NCBI GenBank assembly: GCA_018287875.1
Contig: JAGVVL010000009.1
Location: 2,356,001 to 2,420,000, forward strand
Length of the DNA stretch: 64,000 nucleotides
DNA from: Nigrospora sphaerica
Lineage: Eukaryota > Ascomycota > Sordariomycetes > Amphisphaeriales > Apiosporaceae
Reading direction: 5' to 3'
This document shows positions 32,182-44,708 of this stretch, piece by piece. The translations under genes and the position numbers were made by a program. How positions within the stretch are numbered: position 1 is the stretch's first letter; each line of letters begins with the position of its first letter. The notes under the pieces were generated by a model. The model saw nothing but the letters and a program-made list of their open reading frames with translations. It made no database searches and had not been told where the DNA came from.

Positions 32182-32219
32182 CTCGAGAGTATGCGAGGAC
32201 GCTCGAGTATGCGAGGACG
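32182..32219 (+). repeat. Short tandem duplication with CTCGAG
   Basis: Two near-identical units, 20 and 18 bases long, each with CTCGAG and TATGCGAGGACG. A third partial TATGCG copy follows near 32228. No gene is attached. Confidence 0.7.
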
Positions 32220-32528
32220 CGAGAGGTATGCGGTATACGCTCTCGAAGGGGTAATTTACAAACTGGAGCCAGTTAACGAGCGGGTGCGAAGACGCCATCA
32301 TCACGAGTTTACGCGGCCGGCCCACGCAAAGAACAAGGGGCGCGTGTGCCCTTCTTCCTTTGGGGCGGCCGTGAGAAGCCAAGGCCAAGAAACCGGTCGT
32401 GGGGTGTCCAATTCGTTCCAAATGAATACTAACTCCGAACCCTGCTGGTACTCTTCCTAAATCGTGGCGCGTGCTTCCATCATGTGGTGTCGTATTTTCC
32501 TCTGCCCGTCCGGCGCAGCCAGACCAGC

Positions 32529-33056
32529 CTAAGCGCCACCCTCGCGCTTGGCGTACTCGTCCTCCATGGCCTCGAGGTACTTGTCCTCGGGCGAGCGAGG
32601 GTCGTCGCGAAGGACGCCCTCCTGTATGAGCTTGTCGGGCGAGGGGCGGTGCGAGATCTTGTCGTTGAGCGAGTCGGCGCGCATGTGTTTCTCGAGCTGT
32701 CCCCGTTCACCTGTCAGTCATGGGGGTGGGGCGTCCGGGGGGGCCGGGCGTCCTGGGAGGGACGGGACGGCGAGGGGGGAAGAGAGAGGGGAGGATCGGA
32801 AGTCGTCTCACCTCCTTCTGTTTCTCCTGAAGACCGGGAGCGGCGTGGGAGGCCGGGAGGATGTTCTCTGCAATGACGTCAGTTGAGGGCACGGCACAAA
32901 CGGCCGGGGCAAAAACATGCTGTCAATAAGCTCCTGACGCTCGGGGCGGTGCATCAGGTGCTTCTCCAGCGAGTTCTTGCGCTGCGTGTTCGGGCGGCTG
33001 GGGGAGATGGGGGTGTCATCGATGCTCGGGGGCTGCTGCTCCTCGGTGGTGGCCAT
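32529..33056 (-). CDS. RPEL-repeat protein
   Basis: 119 residues, complement(join(32529..32696,32812..32867,32921..33056)). The chain contains RPEL-type motifs: LMHRPERQELIDKNILP (residues 34-50) and SHRPSPDKLIQEGVL (79-93). In animals RPEL motifs bind monomeric actin. Short fungal proteins with two such motifs are common, but their role is not settled. The first intron (32868-32920, 53 bases) needs a GC donor (aca|GCATGT) to give the expected DKNILP; no GT site gives an open, matching frame. The second intron (115 bases) is GT-AG. The start at 33056 begins MATTEEQQ and lies in the frame that carries the repeats. Confidence 0.8.
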
Positions 33057-34816
33057 GATTGCTGCTGGGTCGTGAGTCGTGGGTTGTTGCTCGGATGGGT
33101 GAGTGTCGGCGGTGAGGAACAAGACGGGAAGAAGCGTCGTCTGAGCCCGTGGGAGGGATGGGATACAACTGGCGGGTAGTTGTAGCTCGGGATGTTGCGG
33201 GGAAGGGGGGGAGGGAAAAGGGGGCTGGGCTTCGTGGCTCTCAGAGCTGGCAACTGGACCCGATGACCTTCATGGCAATGGATCCAGCCTCGCGTGCGTA
33301 ACTCCTTGTTTTATGCATCCGCATCAGCATTTGCACTAAATGCTCCCTGTTCGCATTGGGATGCGGGATGCTGTGTCGGAACAGGTGCACAAAGGGACCG
33401 CAGCGGGTGCTTTGCTGGTGCGGGTACGTAACGATACCTTGACTGCCCCTCAAAATGCTCCCCGCCAAGACCGGGTGCAAATGCTCTCCCCGGCCGGCCC
33501 CCCCACTCTGTTGTACCCAAGCAGGTACCTTTAGTATTTACAGAAGTAGAGTAGGTACGTAAAGTACATCACGCCTAAAGGGACCGACGGGCTGCACGGG
33601 TCTCACGGGTCCCTGGAAAACCCCCATCGCATCATCCCTTCCCATTTCGCCATCACCAAGGCTGTAATTATGGCATCACAAATCTCCCTAAACGGCGCCC
33701 GGGCCCCTAGATGGCGACACCTGAGTATCCCCCGGTTTCCAGCGGCCCTGCCTCCACGGCTGGCCCTACACCGACACGCGCCAGACCGCGTACGCCTGCA
33801 CGCATGCCAGTTGGCGTGTTCATGGCCGTGCCGCGCGCCGCGCTTTTCGCTGCAGCTTCACTGAAACTCAACCTAAGCGCGGGACACTTATCCTGCCCAC
33901 CTCTTGCAGCGCAGTTCAAGGATAGCAGTCCACAAGTCGACGGTACCCATGAGACGATGATACAATGCTGACTGACGGCGGTCCGCTGCGCCGCCCTGCC
34001 TTCGCACCGACAAGTAGGTATGTTTGGGTCTGCTCGGGCGGTGGTATTCCCGGGGTTGGGATGGGCAGAATGGCCGCGTTGCCGAGGGGCGTGCCGGGAA
34101 AGCGCGGAACGGCAAAGAAAATGGATGCAGTGTACAAGAGCCGCCCGATGGCAGCGTGTGATGCCGGCGTGGCAACGACGTGAACTGCTTTTCGGTCGGC
34201 CCGACCTCTACGTCCGGCCGCGTCTGCTATTCCCGGGCTGTGCATCTAGTTCCACCGCCTCGCATGGGGGATGGGCTACCGCAGAAGCATGGAAGGCACG
34301 GCAGGTAGCGAATGTCGATTGCAATGTATGATGGCTCAGCCACTCTGGCGTGAAGCTTCATCGTCGCATTTCCGTCCCCCTTTCAGGAGCTCGAGTCCCG
34401 AAGGCTAGACTGCACGAACGCATCCCGTGGGAGGGATAAGTACCTACCTAATGGGGGGAGACTGTTAGGGGCGATCTCCCGCCTCGGCCGAAGGCCCTGT
34501 GACCCTGATCCACTCCGGTGGGCCGTCAACATTTCCCAACGTGGACAGCCGACTGGAAAAAGCAAATGCCTGATGACCAAGTTTGGCGGAATACCGGTTT
34601 TCTAGAACATCTCTCGAAGAAGGGAAAAATTGGGGTCATGCGAGGGATTCGTAGCAACGATTTGTATTCGTCATTATGCAACAATTGTGGTATCCAATTA
34701 AACTAAACATCGCCCCAATGCTATGCTGCTGGAAAAACAGGCTCCCGTATGTGCATCGTTAGGTATAGACATGCTCTTTTCTTTTTTTTTCTTTTTTTTT
34801 TTAGCTGTATTGAGCT
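33057..34816. other. Intergenic region with T-rich tract near its right end
   Basis: 1.76 kb. A pyrimidine tract (mostly T) at 34777-34802 lies just past the stop of the sugar transporter and is probably its 3' untranslated region. TACCTA/GTAGGTA motifs occur near 33525-33560. No gene was recognised. Confidence 0.55.
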
Positions 34817-36506
34817 TTAGTTGTGGTGCGTGGTCTCGGCGCCCGAAGTGTTACCACTCTCGATGTTGTCCGAGTTCTTGACGCCCTCGGGGACCTGGCT
34901 GCCATCCCACTTGTGCGAGGTGATGGGGTTGACGCGGAGGATGTGCATCGTGTCAATCTCCTCCAGACTACGGTCCTTGGTCTCCATGACGAAGAAGAAA
35001 ACGATGATGACGAGGGCCACACAGCAGCCGGCGAACACCAGGCCGTACCAGTAGTTGATGGTGTCGGTGATGAAGCGGGTGAAGAAGGAGATCATGAAGT
35101 TCCAGAACCAGTTGGTGGCGGTGGCCAGGGCCATGCAAGGGGCCCGGTACTTGGCCGGGTACAGCTCGGCGACGACGGCCCACACAAGGGGACCCCAGGT
35201 GGTAGCGAAGGCGACGATGGCCAGGCAGGAGAAGACGATCAGGACGGTGCCGGCGGTGGGGGTGGTCTCGGGATGGTCGGGGTCCAGGTTGAACTGGCCG
35301 ATGAAGGCATAGATGAAGAAGCACACGGCCATCCAGGCAGCGCCGACCATCAGCGCAGGGCGGCGGCCGACCTTCTGCACGACAACGAGACCGCCAAAGG
35401 TGCAGATCACGTTGACGCTACCGAGAATGATTTGGATGACGTAGGGGTTTTTGAGACCAGCGGCGGCAAACACAGTGGTGCCGTAGTAGAAGAAGAAGTT
35501 GGCACCGGTAAGCTGCTGGCCAGCCTGGAGGATCATGCCGAGAATGGTGCGGTACAGCATGCGCGGGCCGGTGAAGATCTCGTACCACTTGGTTTCGCTG
35601 CCGGCCAGGTCCTCCTCGAGCTTGACGCGGATCTGGGTGATCTGGTCGTTGACCGACTTGTCGTCGGGGGCGACGCCGGCGAGCTTGGCAATGGTCTGGC
35701 GGGCTTCTTCCTCGCGGCCCTTGCGGTAGGCGAAACGGGGCGACTCGGGCAGGAAGAGAATGCCGCCGCCGAGGATCAGGGCCCAGAGGAAGCCGAGGCC
35801 GTTGGGGATGCGCCAGGCGGCGCTACTCTGCATGTTATGGGTGCCGTAGTTGATCATGTTACTGGTCCAGATACCCAGGGTGATGAACAGCTGGTAGGTC
35901 GAGACCAGAATACCACGGATGATGGCGGGGCTGCTCTCGGACTGGTACATGGGGACAACGACGCTGAGAGCGCCGATGGAGATGCCGGTGACGAAACGGC
36001 CGATAGCGAACTGGTACCAGGCCGTGTTGGACGAGACCTCAATGATGATGCCGATGCAGGCCCACAGAGCGGAGACGGAGATGGCCAGGCGGCGTCCCAG
36101 GGTGTCGGCGATGTTGCCGGCAATCAGGGCGCCGAACAAACAACCGATGGGCAGGAGACCGGTAATGGTACCCTGGCGCTCGGCGCTGAAGACGTATTTG
36201 CCGTCTTTCCCGGGCTCGCCAAAGCGGGCGCCGAAGTTATCCATCTGGAAGAAACCCGAGATTTGACCACTGAAGGGCGGGCGTTAGCAGGGCGGCGGGA
36301 CAGCCGAGGCACAGGGAAGCGGCGGCTTACCTGACGTAGCCGAACATGAAGCCACCAATACTGGCGACAAGACCCAGGAAGCAGGCCATGAAGGTGACCT
36401 TCTGGGAGGAGGCGGGCGAGGCATCGCCGGCGGGCTGCTGGACACCGTTGACTTCGCCATTGTCCGTCTTTTCGGCGTGATCGGCGTTCTTCTTGAGGAA
36501 CGGCAT
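34817..36506 (-). CDS. MFS sugar transporter (hexose permease type)
   Basis: 542 residues, complement(join(34817..36269,36331..36506)), with one 61-base intron. The first exon encodes a hydrophilic start and the first helix (MACFLGLVASIGGFMFGYVS). The second opens with GQISGFFQMDNF. Sugar-porter signatures are clear: NIADTLGRRLAI (loop 2-3), PESPRFAYRKGR (after helix 6), QQLTGANFFFYYGTTVF (helix 7) and VETKD-like METKDRSLEEID at the end. These match fungal proton-coupled glucose/hexose carriers of the plasma membrane. Whether it is a high-affinity carrier cannot be told from sequence. SYGGRG-type CreA-like sites occur upstream (37039-37044, 37412-37417), which would fit carbon repression but are common by chance in GC-rich DNA. 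Confidence 0.92.
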
Positions 36507-39500
36507 CTTGACTTTGTAGTTGAAATTCGATGCTAGGGAGCTGAAGGTACCAAGTCCTCTGGGGAGGGGAGGATATTCAGCCAGAAGGAGGAGAAGATGG
36601 GGGATAGATATATGGCGGCGGCGAAAGTGTGGGCCCCCGTGTTCTCCCAGTTCCCCATGGTACGTCCTGCCAGGTTGAGAGGATGGGACGGGCGCGCAGG
36701 TTTGCGTTTCGCGGCCCCGGTAGTCTGGAGCACAATGCCCTCGGACCAGGCCCGGTTGTGCGCAGACGATGCTCGCTCACGCGAGTCGCGAAATTTGCCT
36801 TGGGACCGGGCGAATCTCCGCCAAGGTACCAGGCAAAGGCACGCCCTCCCCCAAACATTGGAGAAGATGGGGCCACCCACAAAGACTGGAGGACCCATGC
36901 GGGCCCATGTGGTGAGATGCAAATGGGCCGGGCAGAAACACAAGTTGCGATGAAGATGCAGTAGCGAGAAGGCGACGGGCCCGCCGGAGTGTCCGGGTTG
37001 AGGCAATGGCACGTTCGTCACACTTGGTGTTTGGTGGGCCCCACAGGGGGCCCCGTTTCGCCCCGTTTCGCCCGGCGCTCCGGACCCTGCCAGCAGCCGG
37101 ATTTGAGGACGAAAATTTTCGATGCGACGGCCTTGGCTCGCCGGGCCTTCCGCTGCGCAGTGGCGCGCGTCATCGCCCGCCCGTGGCAACGGACACGTCT
37201 GGACGGCGGTTTGGCCACGCCTGGCGCCCTCGCGCTCGGCGGCGCTGTACGGGTTCGCAAGCCATCCATCGCACGCTCGTCGCAGGCGTGCGAGTACCAT
37301 CCGAGCACGAACGACAATCTCGGTGGCATTGGCCTTGAGAACGACCGACGCGGTGGGCTGAGGCTCCGTTCACAGCGCCGAGCAAATACCGAGAGTCGGT
37401 CCTGTTATGGGGCGGGGCGACGCTCTCCTAATCGTCCAAGTTTCTACCTACAGGACCTTAGCTACTTACCGAAAGTGGTGACGCCAGCTGCTGTCACTCA
37501 CTGCCACTCGCCTGCCGACGCTGGTGACACTGGCGGCGTCGCGCCCGGTCGCGGTTCTTTGTTGGCCATTGACGTCACCCTCAACTTGAATTTGCTGAAA
37601 GGAGAAGTTTTTTCCTTTTCCCGCGCCGGCCCTGATGCGCAAAACGCCTCATGTCCTCACCACGCCCTTGGTAGCCCCATCTCCGCGTGCCTGTGCCTGG
37701 CCGCCGTCGTGCCGTCTTCCACTCCCCGTCTCCAGATTTGCGGAGCCCTCGCGCACCCATCAAGTCATGGCCGCACTGGCTGGCTGGTCGATGTGGTGTC
37801 CGTCTTACTCGTATTGACGACATCTTCCGGTTTGGTTACAACGTATTTCCGTGGTGCAGAAAGTTTACCTCCGAGGGCTGGTTGGCTACCTAGGGAAGGC
37901 ACGGGACGGGCGTGGGCGTGCAGACGTCATTCGATCTCCCATCTGCATGGCACGTCCAACGCCCGTAACAGAAGGTCGGCCTGCCGATCCGCCACGATGC
38001 TCGAACGACGCGCTCAAGCCCAGACCGCGGCCTAACACACCATCTCTCGCCATGCCATCGCTGCTATGGGGACCCGGGGGTTATGCACCATCGCCCGTCG
38101 AGACGGGCTCGCGCTCCGCCTCCTCACGCTTTCCCCGGCCTTTTGTGACCACCTCTGGTCCGGCCGCGGCTGGCCTGGCCTCCATTCTCGAGGACGGCCC
38201 GAATACCAGCGCGTGGCCTGCACGGCGACCCCATGGAGGGTCAATCACGCCGCTCCAGCTGCGGAGGAGGAGGAGGATCTCGCTACCCCTTGGGGAACCT
38301 GCCGCAGCGTCTGGGTAACATGCAGCCAGACGAGGGGGTACCCGCGTGACCGATCGACGGCGACGTATCGCCTCGGCCTCGCCCCAGCCGCGAGTCGCTA
38401 ACCACACGTCGCGCCACGTCGGCGGGAGGAAAAGACAGCGGCCGGTCCCGCGCCGCCGGTTGACATGTCCCGCGCCAAGCGCCGTCGTGCGACCACAAGC
38501 GACGAGTGGCGGCCGACTCTGTCGCGTCCGGCCACCTGGGCCGTTTTTCGTGTCCGTCCTACTGCCACGCAGCCTGTGGCCAGGCCCTTTGGCCAGGCTC
38601 TTCGGCCGCCCCTCCTCCCCTCTGGCTCGCTCTCGGCTGGCTTCCGACAGCACTCCAGGGCCGGGGTGTAAACATTAGGAAGCCTTCCAGAATGCGTCCG
38701 ACTGGAAACGGTCCGAAAGCGCCCCAGACCTCCAGGGACTCGTCGGATATTGGCCCACCCCCTTTCACGCCGTCCCCAACAGCAGCGGAGTACAGCCTGC
38801 GGGCTCGGTACAATGTACAACGGGCGGCAGGTACGTACATGCGCGACACTGGGGTTGGGCCGCCGGGGGGACAGGACGAAGCGACGGGACGTCTTGTGAA
38901 GGAGCCTGCCAGCCCAAGACTTACGGTGTACCCGCTCCGCATAGCGGACTTGCACAGACTCGTGTAGTTCCGAGAAAAATGTGGAGGGCTGGCCGTACTG
39001 CCGGAGCACGGAGTCGACAATACCCCTCTTCCCCTCCAGATTCCGGGGCTTCCACAAGCAGCCACACTGCGTGAGGTCGACATCTGGAGTTTGCCCCAGA
39101 GTGCCGGGCAGGGCGGGCAGGCCACCGGTACCGACTAGCGGCCGGTTCTGAGGGCTGTTTGGAGATCGACGGCATGGTGGCCTCGGCGATAGGCCGTCAC
39201 CTCTGGAGTCGGGCACCTCAGGCCGGACGTTGCGTAGGGTTGCCGAACTGCCGCGTCTCGAAAAGACCACGGCGGCGTAACAGTGCCGCACAGTGGTCGG
39301 TGATTAGGGCGGAGTATGCCCCATAGCCACCATGCACGTAGGGAATTGCACTGTCAAGCGAGCAGCAGCAGGTGGTCGCAGTGTAATGTAAAGGCGAGAG
39401 GCTAAGTACGTAAGCACCCTCAGGGTGTGTAGTGAAACTGGAGCGTGAGAGCAGGGCGAACGGGCCGACTTGCAACCGCCGAATGCCAGCCAACGACGGC

Positions 39501-42265
39501 CAGCGCTCGAGAGGTACCTATTCAAACCTCCCGTGGTCCGTACGGACTGGACGAGGCCGCCGGATGCCAAGCATCCCTAGTCATTTCAAGCCTGAGACCG
39601 CCTTCCGTACGGCCCGCCCCTTTCTCGAAGGGAACTCAGGACAAGCCGATGCGGGACTAACAGCAAGAACTATCTCCTTGGCACTGGCGCCGCCCGCCCC
39701 ACGCCGTAACTGGTCCGTCTCGTGGTTCCGCAGCCTTGCAGCCTCCCTGGTGTTGGCCCATCCGCCCGACGATAGCACCGGCCGGCGGAAAAATGGCATC
39801 CTCCCTCGTGGTCCGTCCCGGCTGGGCAGCCGAAACATGCGCTGGCCGTCGATGATGCGTGCGCTCCACCCGTCAGGACCCGAATGACGCCCTCGTCGGA
39901 ATCCACTCCATCGTCCTTTTCGGCCGCCATCTCGCCCGCCAACTCGGCCGTCATGAAACCAACTCATCGGCATTCTGCGACAAACTTTCACTGTGTTGTG
40001 TTTTTAGCGTCAATCGGCCTGTCATCTGCCGCGCCTAAGCGGCCGTGCACGCAGAACCTCTCGCGGTCTGTGGAAGGTCCATCCGACGAGAAGGCGGCCG
40101 CGACGCTAACGTCCCACGATTCTCTCAAACAAGTGATGCCAATGACTTTCCCAATGGGATCACCCGCTTCACCCCACGGTGGCACCTGCAGACCCTCCTC
40201 TCCCTCGCTGTCTCTCTTCTCCGTGATCCTGACTGCCCTCAACCCCGACCGTTTCCAATACTCGTGCCTCGCTTTGTTTTGCCCATGGTGCCGGACGTCA
40301 TCTTCCGGGCGGTCAACGAGCCCGCCGACCGTCTCTCCACGCCCACGATATCCACGTTGATATAGTGCGAACGGTGACCCAGACCAACCAGCTTGGGGGG
40401 TTGGAGCTCCACGGTAGGGGGGCACACAAGGTGAGGCGGAATGGTCCGCGAGAGATAGGGGGGCCACGCCGCGACCGCTGGGTATTTTTACACACTGATA
40501 TCCGTGCACGCTTTTGGGCGCAGGTACGGGTCGTCACCAGTCCCTGGCCTAGCCTGGGAGAGATGGTTCGAAAGATGGCTTGTCGTCTCCTTACCAACCT
40601 CCCGGGTCTCTGTGGTTCAACAGGTGAGCTGCCCCGGCGGGGAGGGAATGACCATGTGCTACACGGCAGGGGAACACGGCGATCGCTGGCCTCTGACACG
40701 GCGGTTTGCACCTCCTCCCAAGCACGTACCGTGTACTGGCTCTCACCGAAGCCCAACCTGGAAACTGCTGTGCTATCCCAGGATGCCTGCTTGATCTCGC
40801 CCGCGCAACTGCCCGCTTCCCTGCCCCACGCCGGCGGTATACATTTCCGACCCCTCAAGGCAGCTCGTTTGCTTGCCGTAGGATCATCACTAGCTACTCG
40901 CGTCCCGTAAAGCTTCGAGCCAAGGGTAGCCAAGCACTCGCACGCAACCCTTAGTAGCCCGAGTGGGCGGCCAGACGTAGTTGCTGATGGCGAAGACCGG
41001 GGCCAGGCCGGCCGACCGAGTTTGCATTGAAGCCGAGGGGAGCCGGTCATTTGCTAAAAGCTAAACGCCAAATCCAGATCCCGTCTCAGGAGGGTGCCTA
41101 GGACGGGTATGAGGTGTACCTATCCAGGTAGACTCCTAGGAAAAAGGGTGTGCAGTATGTAGTTGGGACTCGGCCCACATCAGGTACCAACGGACGCGAT
41201 GCGCTCGACAGACCCCTGGAATCCCAACGCGGTGCGCGAGGCTGGGTAGGGGAAGGGGGAGCCTGCCAGCCTCTTACTTACCCAAGTATTGAACGGGGGA
41301 GAGTGGAGATATTGGGACCCGGGGATCCGCCCGGCACTCCCGTCTCTGTCCCTCTCTCTCACACACATATGACAGGCCTGCCGCTTGTTTGCCCCTCGGG
41401 GGCGAGCCGTTGGGGGCTTTTCCGGCCCAGGTCGCCGTATAAATATCCTGGTCCTCCTTGTTGGACGCGGGGGAAGCGGTCGGCATGCCTGCCTTCCACC
41501 GCCCCCCCGGGTTGGGCCGCAACGAAAGGCATCAACTGGCCGTAAACCCCTTTAGTCCCAGGGGGGGCGGTAAAGCAAAATGGTTTGCCGAACGGTGCGG
41601 AGCAAAGCGTCTCGCGTCCCTTTCGTTTTCTTCACCCCCGCTCCCTGTCGGACGATCCGCCGCTGACAAGACTCGTCACGCCCTCGGGTCCCAAGGGCGG
41701 TGGAAGGACCAGAGCAAGTCCTACCCGAAGAGCCGCTGCTGGCACGGCCGTCTTCTGCTCTTTGCATAATACTGGCCGTGCTTGGATATGCAAGTTACGG
41801 CTGGGGCGTTGGACCAAAAAAATGTGGCGGGAGGCTGTGAGACTCACCAAGTTGACTCCCGGCCGAGGGATGACCCCCCGTTGTGTAAGCGACGACTCAA
41901 AGAGTCATCCCTGTGGCGTCGAATCAACCACGACGCTTCACATGCGCCAACTCCAGCAACAGATCCAAGTCGATGAGTGACCATGAGTTGTCATTGTAGA
42001 AACCGGATCACGCATCTATATACGAGTGGCGACTCAAGAATGTGCTCAATTATACCCCAAGTGGGTTCATGAAAGGGTATATAGTATAGTTCAAATTGCA
42101 CTCTGGGGTATATATTGCTTCGATGGAGCTGTAGCGTTATCCCCTGCTTTGACTGATATTGCACATGAATGCGGATGTCCGTCACCTGTTCTCCGACGGA
42201 GAGCAGAGACTATGTCCAAGGGGCGCCCAGAAACTTGAGATGGAAACCTAACTCGAGGTCGCGGC
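36507..42265. other. 5.8-kb region without a recognisable gene
   Basis: This is the largest gene-free stretch of the window. Many long open frames exist on both strands (for example 36989-38035 plus and 38398-39291 minus), but GC-rich DNA yields these by chance and none has a domain, typical splicing or a membrane pattern. A TATAAATA at 41439 has no gene behind it. The left end is the promoter side of the sugar transporter and the right end is the 3' side of the peptide transporter. A non-coding RNA or a badly decayed gene cannot be excluded. Confidence 0.5.
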
Positions 42266-44708
42266 TTACATCTTCGGAGTGATACCATACTGCTCGTTGT
42301 CAGCAATGGGTGCCGGGCGGTTGCCGGACTCGTTGAGATCGTTCGTGGCGACAAAGGGCCGCGTGCCGGTGCTCTCGTCGAGCTGATTTGTCGACAAGAC
42401 ATACTCCTCCTTGTCGATGTGGCGGAAGTTGAAGTACTATCCCTCTAGTTAGCTACCGGGTGCACATTTACAGAACCTCTCGGCGGACTTACAAAGAACA
42501 CGGTCGTGATAGCACCCACGATGGCGATTGCGCCAAAGTCCCAAACCAGGTGAGGGTCCCGAATGGCGGCCGTTGCCGCGAGGTTGACCTGCGTGCCTCT
42601 AATGTTAGCCACGACCCTGGGTCGAATAACTATTGGAGAGAAAGACAACTTACGATCTGAGCGACAGCAACTGTCAAGAGGTTGACGGCCGACATGAGGC
42701 CCCTCATGTTGATGGGAGAACGCGAGTACGCGATACCAAAAGCTGCATTACGCGTCAATCATCCAGCCGTGGGCGCGCCGTACTTGGAGAGTGGACATAC
42801 CTGGCACATTGACGAACAACTCTGATATGCCGCCCAGGGCGTATGGAATCGCCTCCCACCACAGCGATATTGGTGAAACCAAGCCATCGATAACACAGAC
42901 GGGATCACTGGTACCGTACCAGCCGCACGGGCTGGTCTGGTAAGCCTTGTAACACAGGACGGCGTACCCGACGCCACCGCAAGTGGCGATGAATAAACCA
43001 GTGGTAATGCGAGCCACGGGACCATAGTGAATCTTGAGGTTGCGCAACAGAGGGTATAATCCATACTAAAGTGGGTGCGCCGAAACTGTCAGTCGAGTCG
43101 GGTAGCTTGATAAGACAACAAAGTTCAAAAAACTTACGTTCAGTACAGGGCCAACCAAGATGATTGAAAGACTGTTGAAGTTGCCGATGACATCGTTGGG
43201 CACACCGTTGCTCGTCAACATAGTACTCAAGAAGTTTGCCGCGCTTCCAAGTCTGTGGGTACCACCGTCAGTGCTTAGCAATCACAAAGACCCAAGTCGT
43301 GCAGAATACTAACCCATTATCGTTCCAGTACTGAACAGGGAAAAAGCAGAACATGCCGGTAGCCTGCAAAGCTCGCTTCACATCCTCCACAAAGGCGTCG
43401 TTATAGCGTGTCTCGGCAGGGAGGCCCTTGGCAGCGATGACGGAGGGCTTTGCTGCCTCCCACCAGCCCTTGCGACCAATTCTGAAAAGGCCGCCCTTCG
43501 CCATGCAGTGCCCGAGAACCCTGAAGACGTTGGGAAGGTCGGAACCGCCGGGCTTGTGCAGGATCAGCCGAGGCTTCAGCCACCAGAGCATCAGTGGCAG
43601 CGGGATGTATAGGATGAGGGGAAGCAGGTATGCTAGCCACCACCCAACCAACCGCGCACAGTACGTCGTGGCCGTGGAAACGAAACCACCAATGTTGATG
43701 AGAAGGTAAAACCACAGCATGACCCGCTCGGTAGTATGCTCAGGATCCTCGATGACCCGTTCGCCCGTCTTCAATGTCTTTACTTTGGGGACATGGCTCG
43801 TCATCTGATCGAGAAGCAGGGGCGAGACGTTGGGCTTAAACATGGCTACGGCATCGTCAGGCTGGTGGTCCAAGCAAGCAAGTAGATCGGCGGGTACGGG
43901 CTAGCTTACCGGCTCCGATGGAGAGAATGTAGACGCCAATAAAGAAGGGAATTTTGGCATTGCCATTGTCCAGAAGTGTCTTGGCCCCGGCAGCGACGAT
44001 AAGCACGTGAGCAACGCCACAGACGTATATGCCCCAGACGATCATGTTGTACCGGCCGGTTTTCGTGTCCGCGAGGTATCCGACAAAGAGAGGGAGGAAG
44101 TAGGCCAAGAACTTGAAAGACGTATCGGTGGCATTCTGCTGTCGTGTCAAAAAGGCATACCAGTGTGTAAGGTAGTAGGGAGACCTACGGCGACCTGCTC
44201 CCCCATTCCCAGCCCACCCTGAACGATGTTGCTTCCATACGGTGGCGAACCGTAGCCGTTGCCGCCTTTGGGCAGAGGCCTGTTGATGTAGTTGACCCAG
44301 ATGTTCGCACAACCTATAGACAGGGTCAATACCCGACAAGAGGCCATGGGACAGGGTCCAGATGCCCTTACCATAGAAGGAAGCACGCTCGCAGAATTCA
44401 ACGGCGCACAGGAGGTAGGTGACGGTTGGGATCTTTCCGGGAACCCGACGCAGCGTGGCCAGCTCCTCCTCGGTCGGCTTGCCCTCGTAGTCCTCGTTCA
44501 GGATGGCAATATCATACAGAGGGTTGTGGGCGTCGCCCTCGGGCGTCTGCGCCATCTTCTCGTTTGGAGGCAAGGTGCCATCGTACTTCTCGCCGGCGGC
44601 GGCATCCACGGGCCTCTCGGTCGCTGCCGATTATGGCCGTCAGTCATGTATAACAGCCGAAATGCTGGATCCCGGGGGAGGGGGCGTACCCAGGCCTGAC
44701 GTACCCAT
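42266..44708 (-). CDS. ptr2: POT/PTR2 family proton-coupled oligopeptide transporter
   Basis: 629 residues in ten exons, complement(join(42266..42436,42493..42588,42654..42742,42801..43065,43138..43252,43314..43845,43910..44135,44189..44313,44372..44623,44690..44708)). All phases close. It imports di- and tripeptides with protons across the plasma membrane. EFCERASFYG (ExxER at residues 82-86) and FYLLINIGGF (253-262, PTR2 signature) identify the family; NRPLPKGGNGYG and LGMGEQVA follow helix 1. The first exon is only 19 bases. Two acceptors 3 bases apart (44138 or 44135) are possible for exon 4, giving an optional Gln. The exon 9 acceptor is taken at GCACGCAG because an earlier AG sits too close to the branch site and breaks frame. 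The C-terminus is hydrophilic. Confidence 0.9.

Larger units (their letters stand above)
30734..32528. other. Intergenic region holding a decayed gene copy and short repeats
   Basis: 1.8 kb. It contains the inverted phosphatase fragment (31622-31745), about three copies of a 9-base GTCCGCCGT unit near 31365-31391, and a small tandem duplication at 32182-32219. No intact gene was seen. Confidence 0.6.

Noticed and set aside
34823..36334. 503-codon open frame on the plus strand opposite the sugar transporter
   Set aside because: It is the antisense shadow of a well-conserved MFS gene. Its sequence is Gly/Asp/Glu-rich with no domain, as expected for the reverse complement of GC-rich coding DNA.
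36989..38035. 348-codon plus-strand frame in the gene-free region
   Set aside because: No domain, no hydrophobic pattern and overlapping frames of similar length on the other strand. Chance openness in GC-rich DNA is more likely.
38398..39291. 297-codon minus-strand frame
   Set aside because: Composition is Arg/Pro/Ser-rich with no recognisable motif, and it overlaps other frames. Not supported as a gene.
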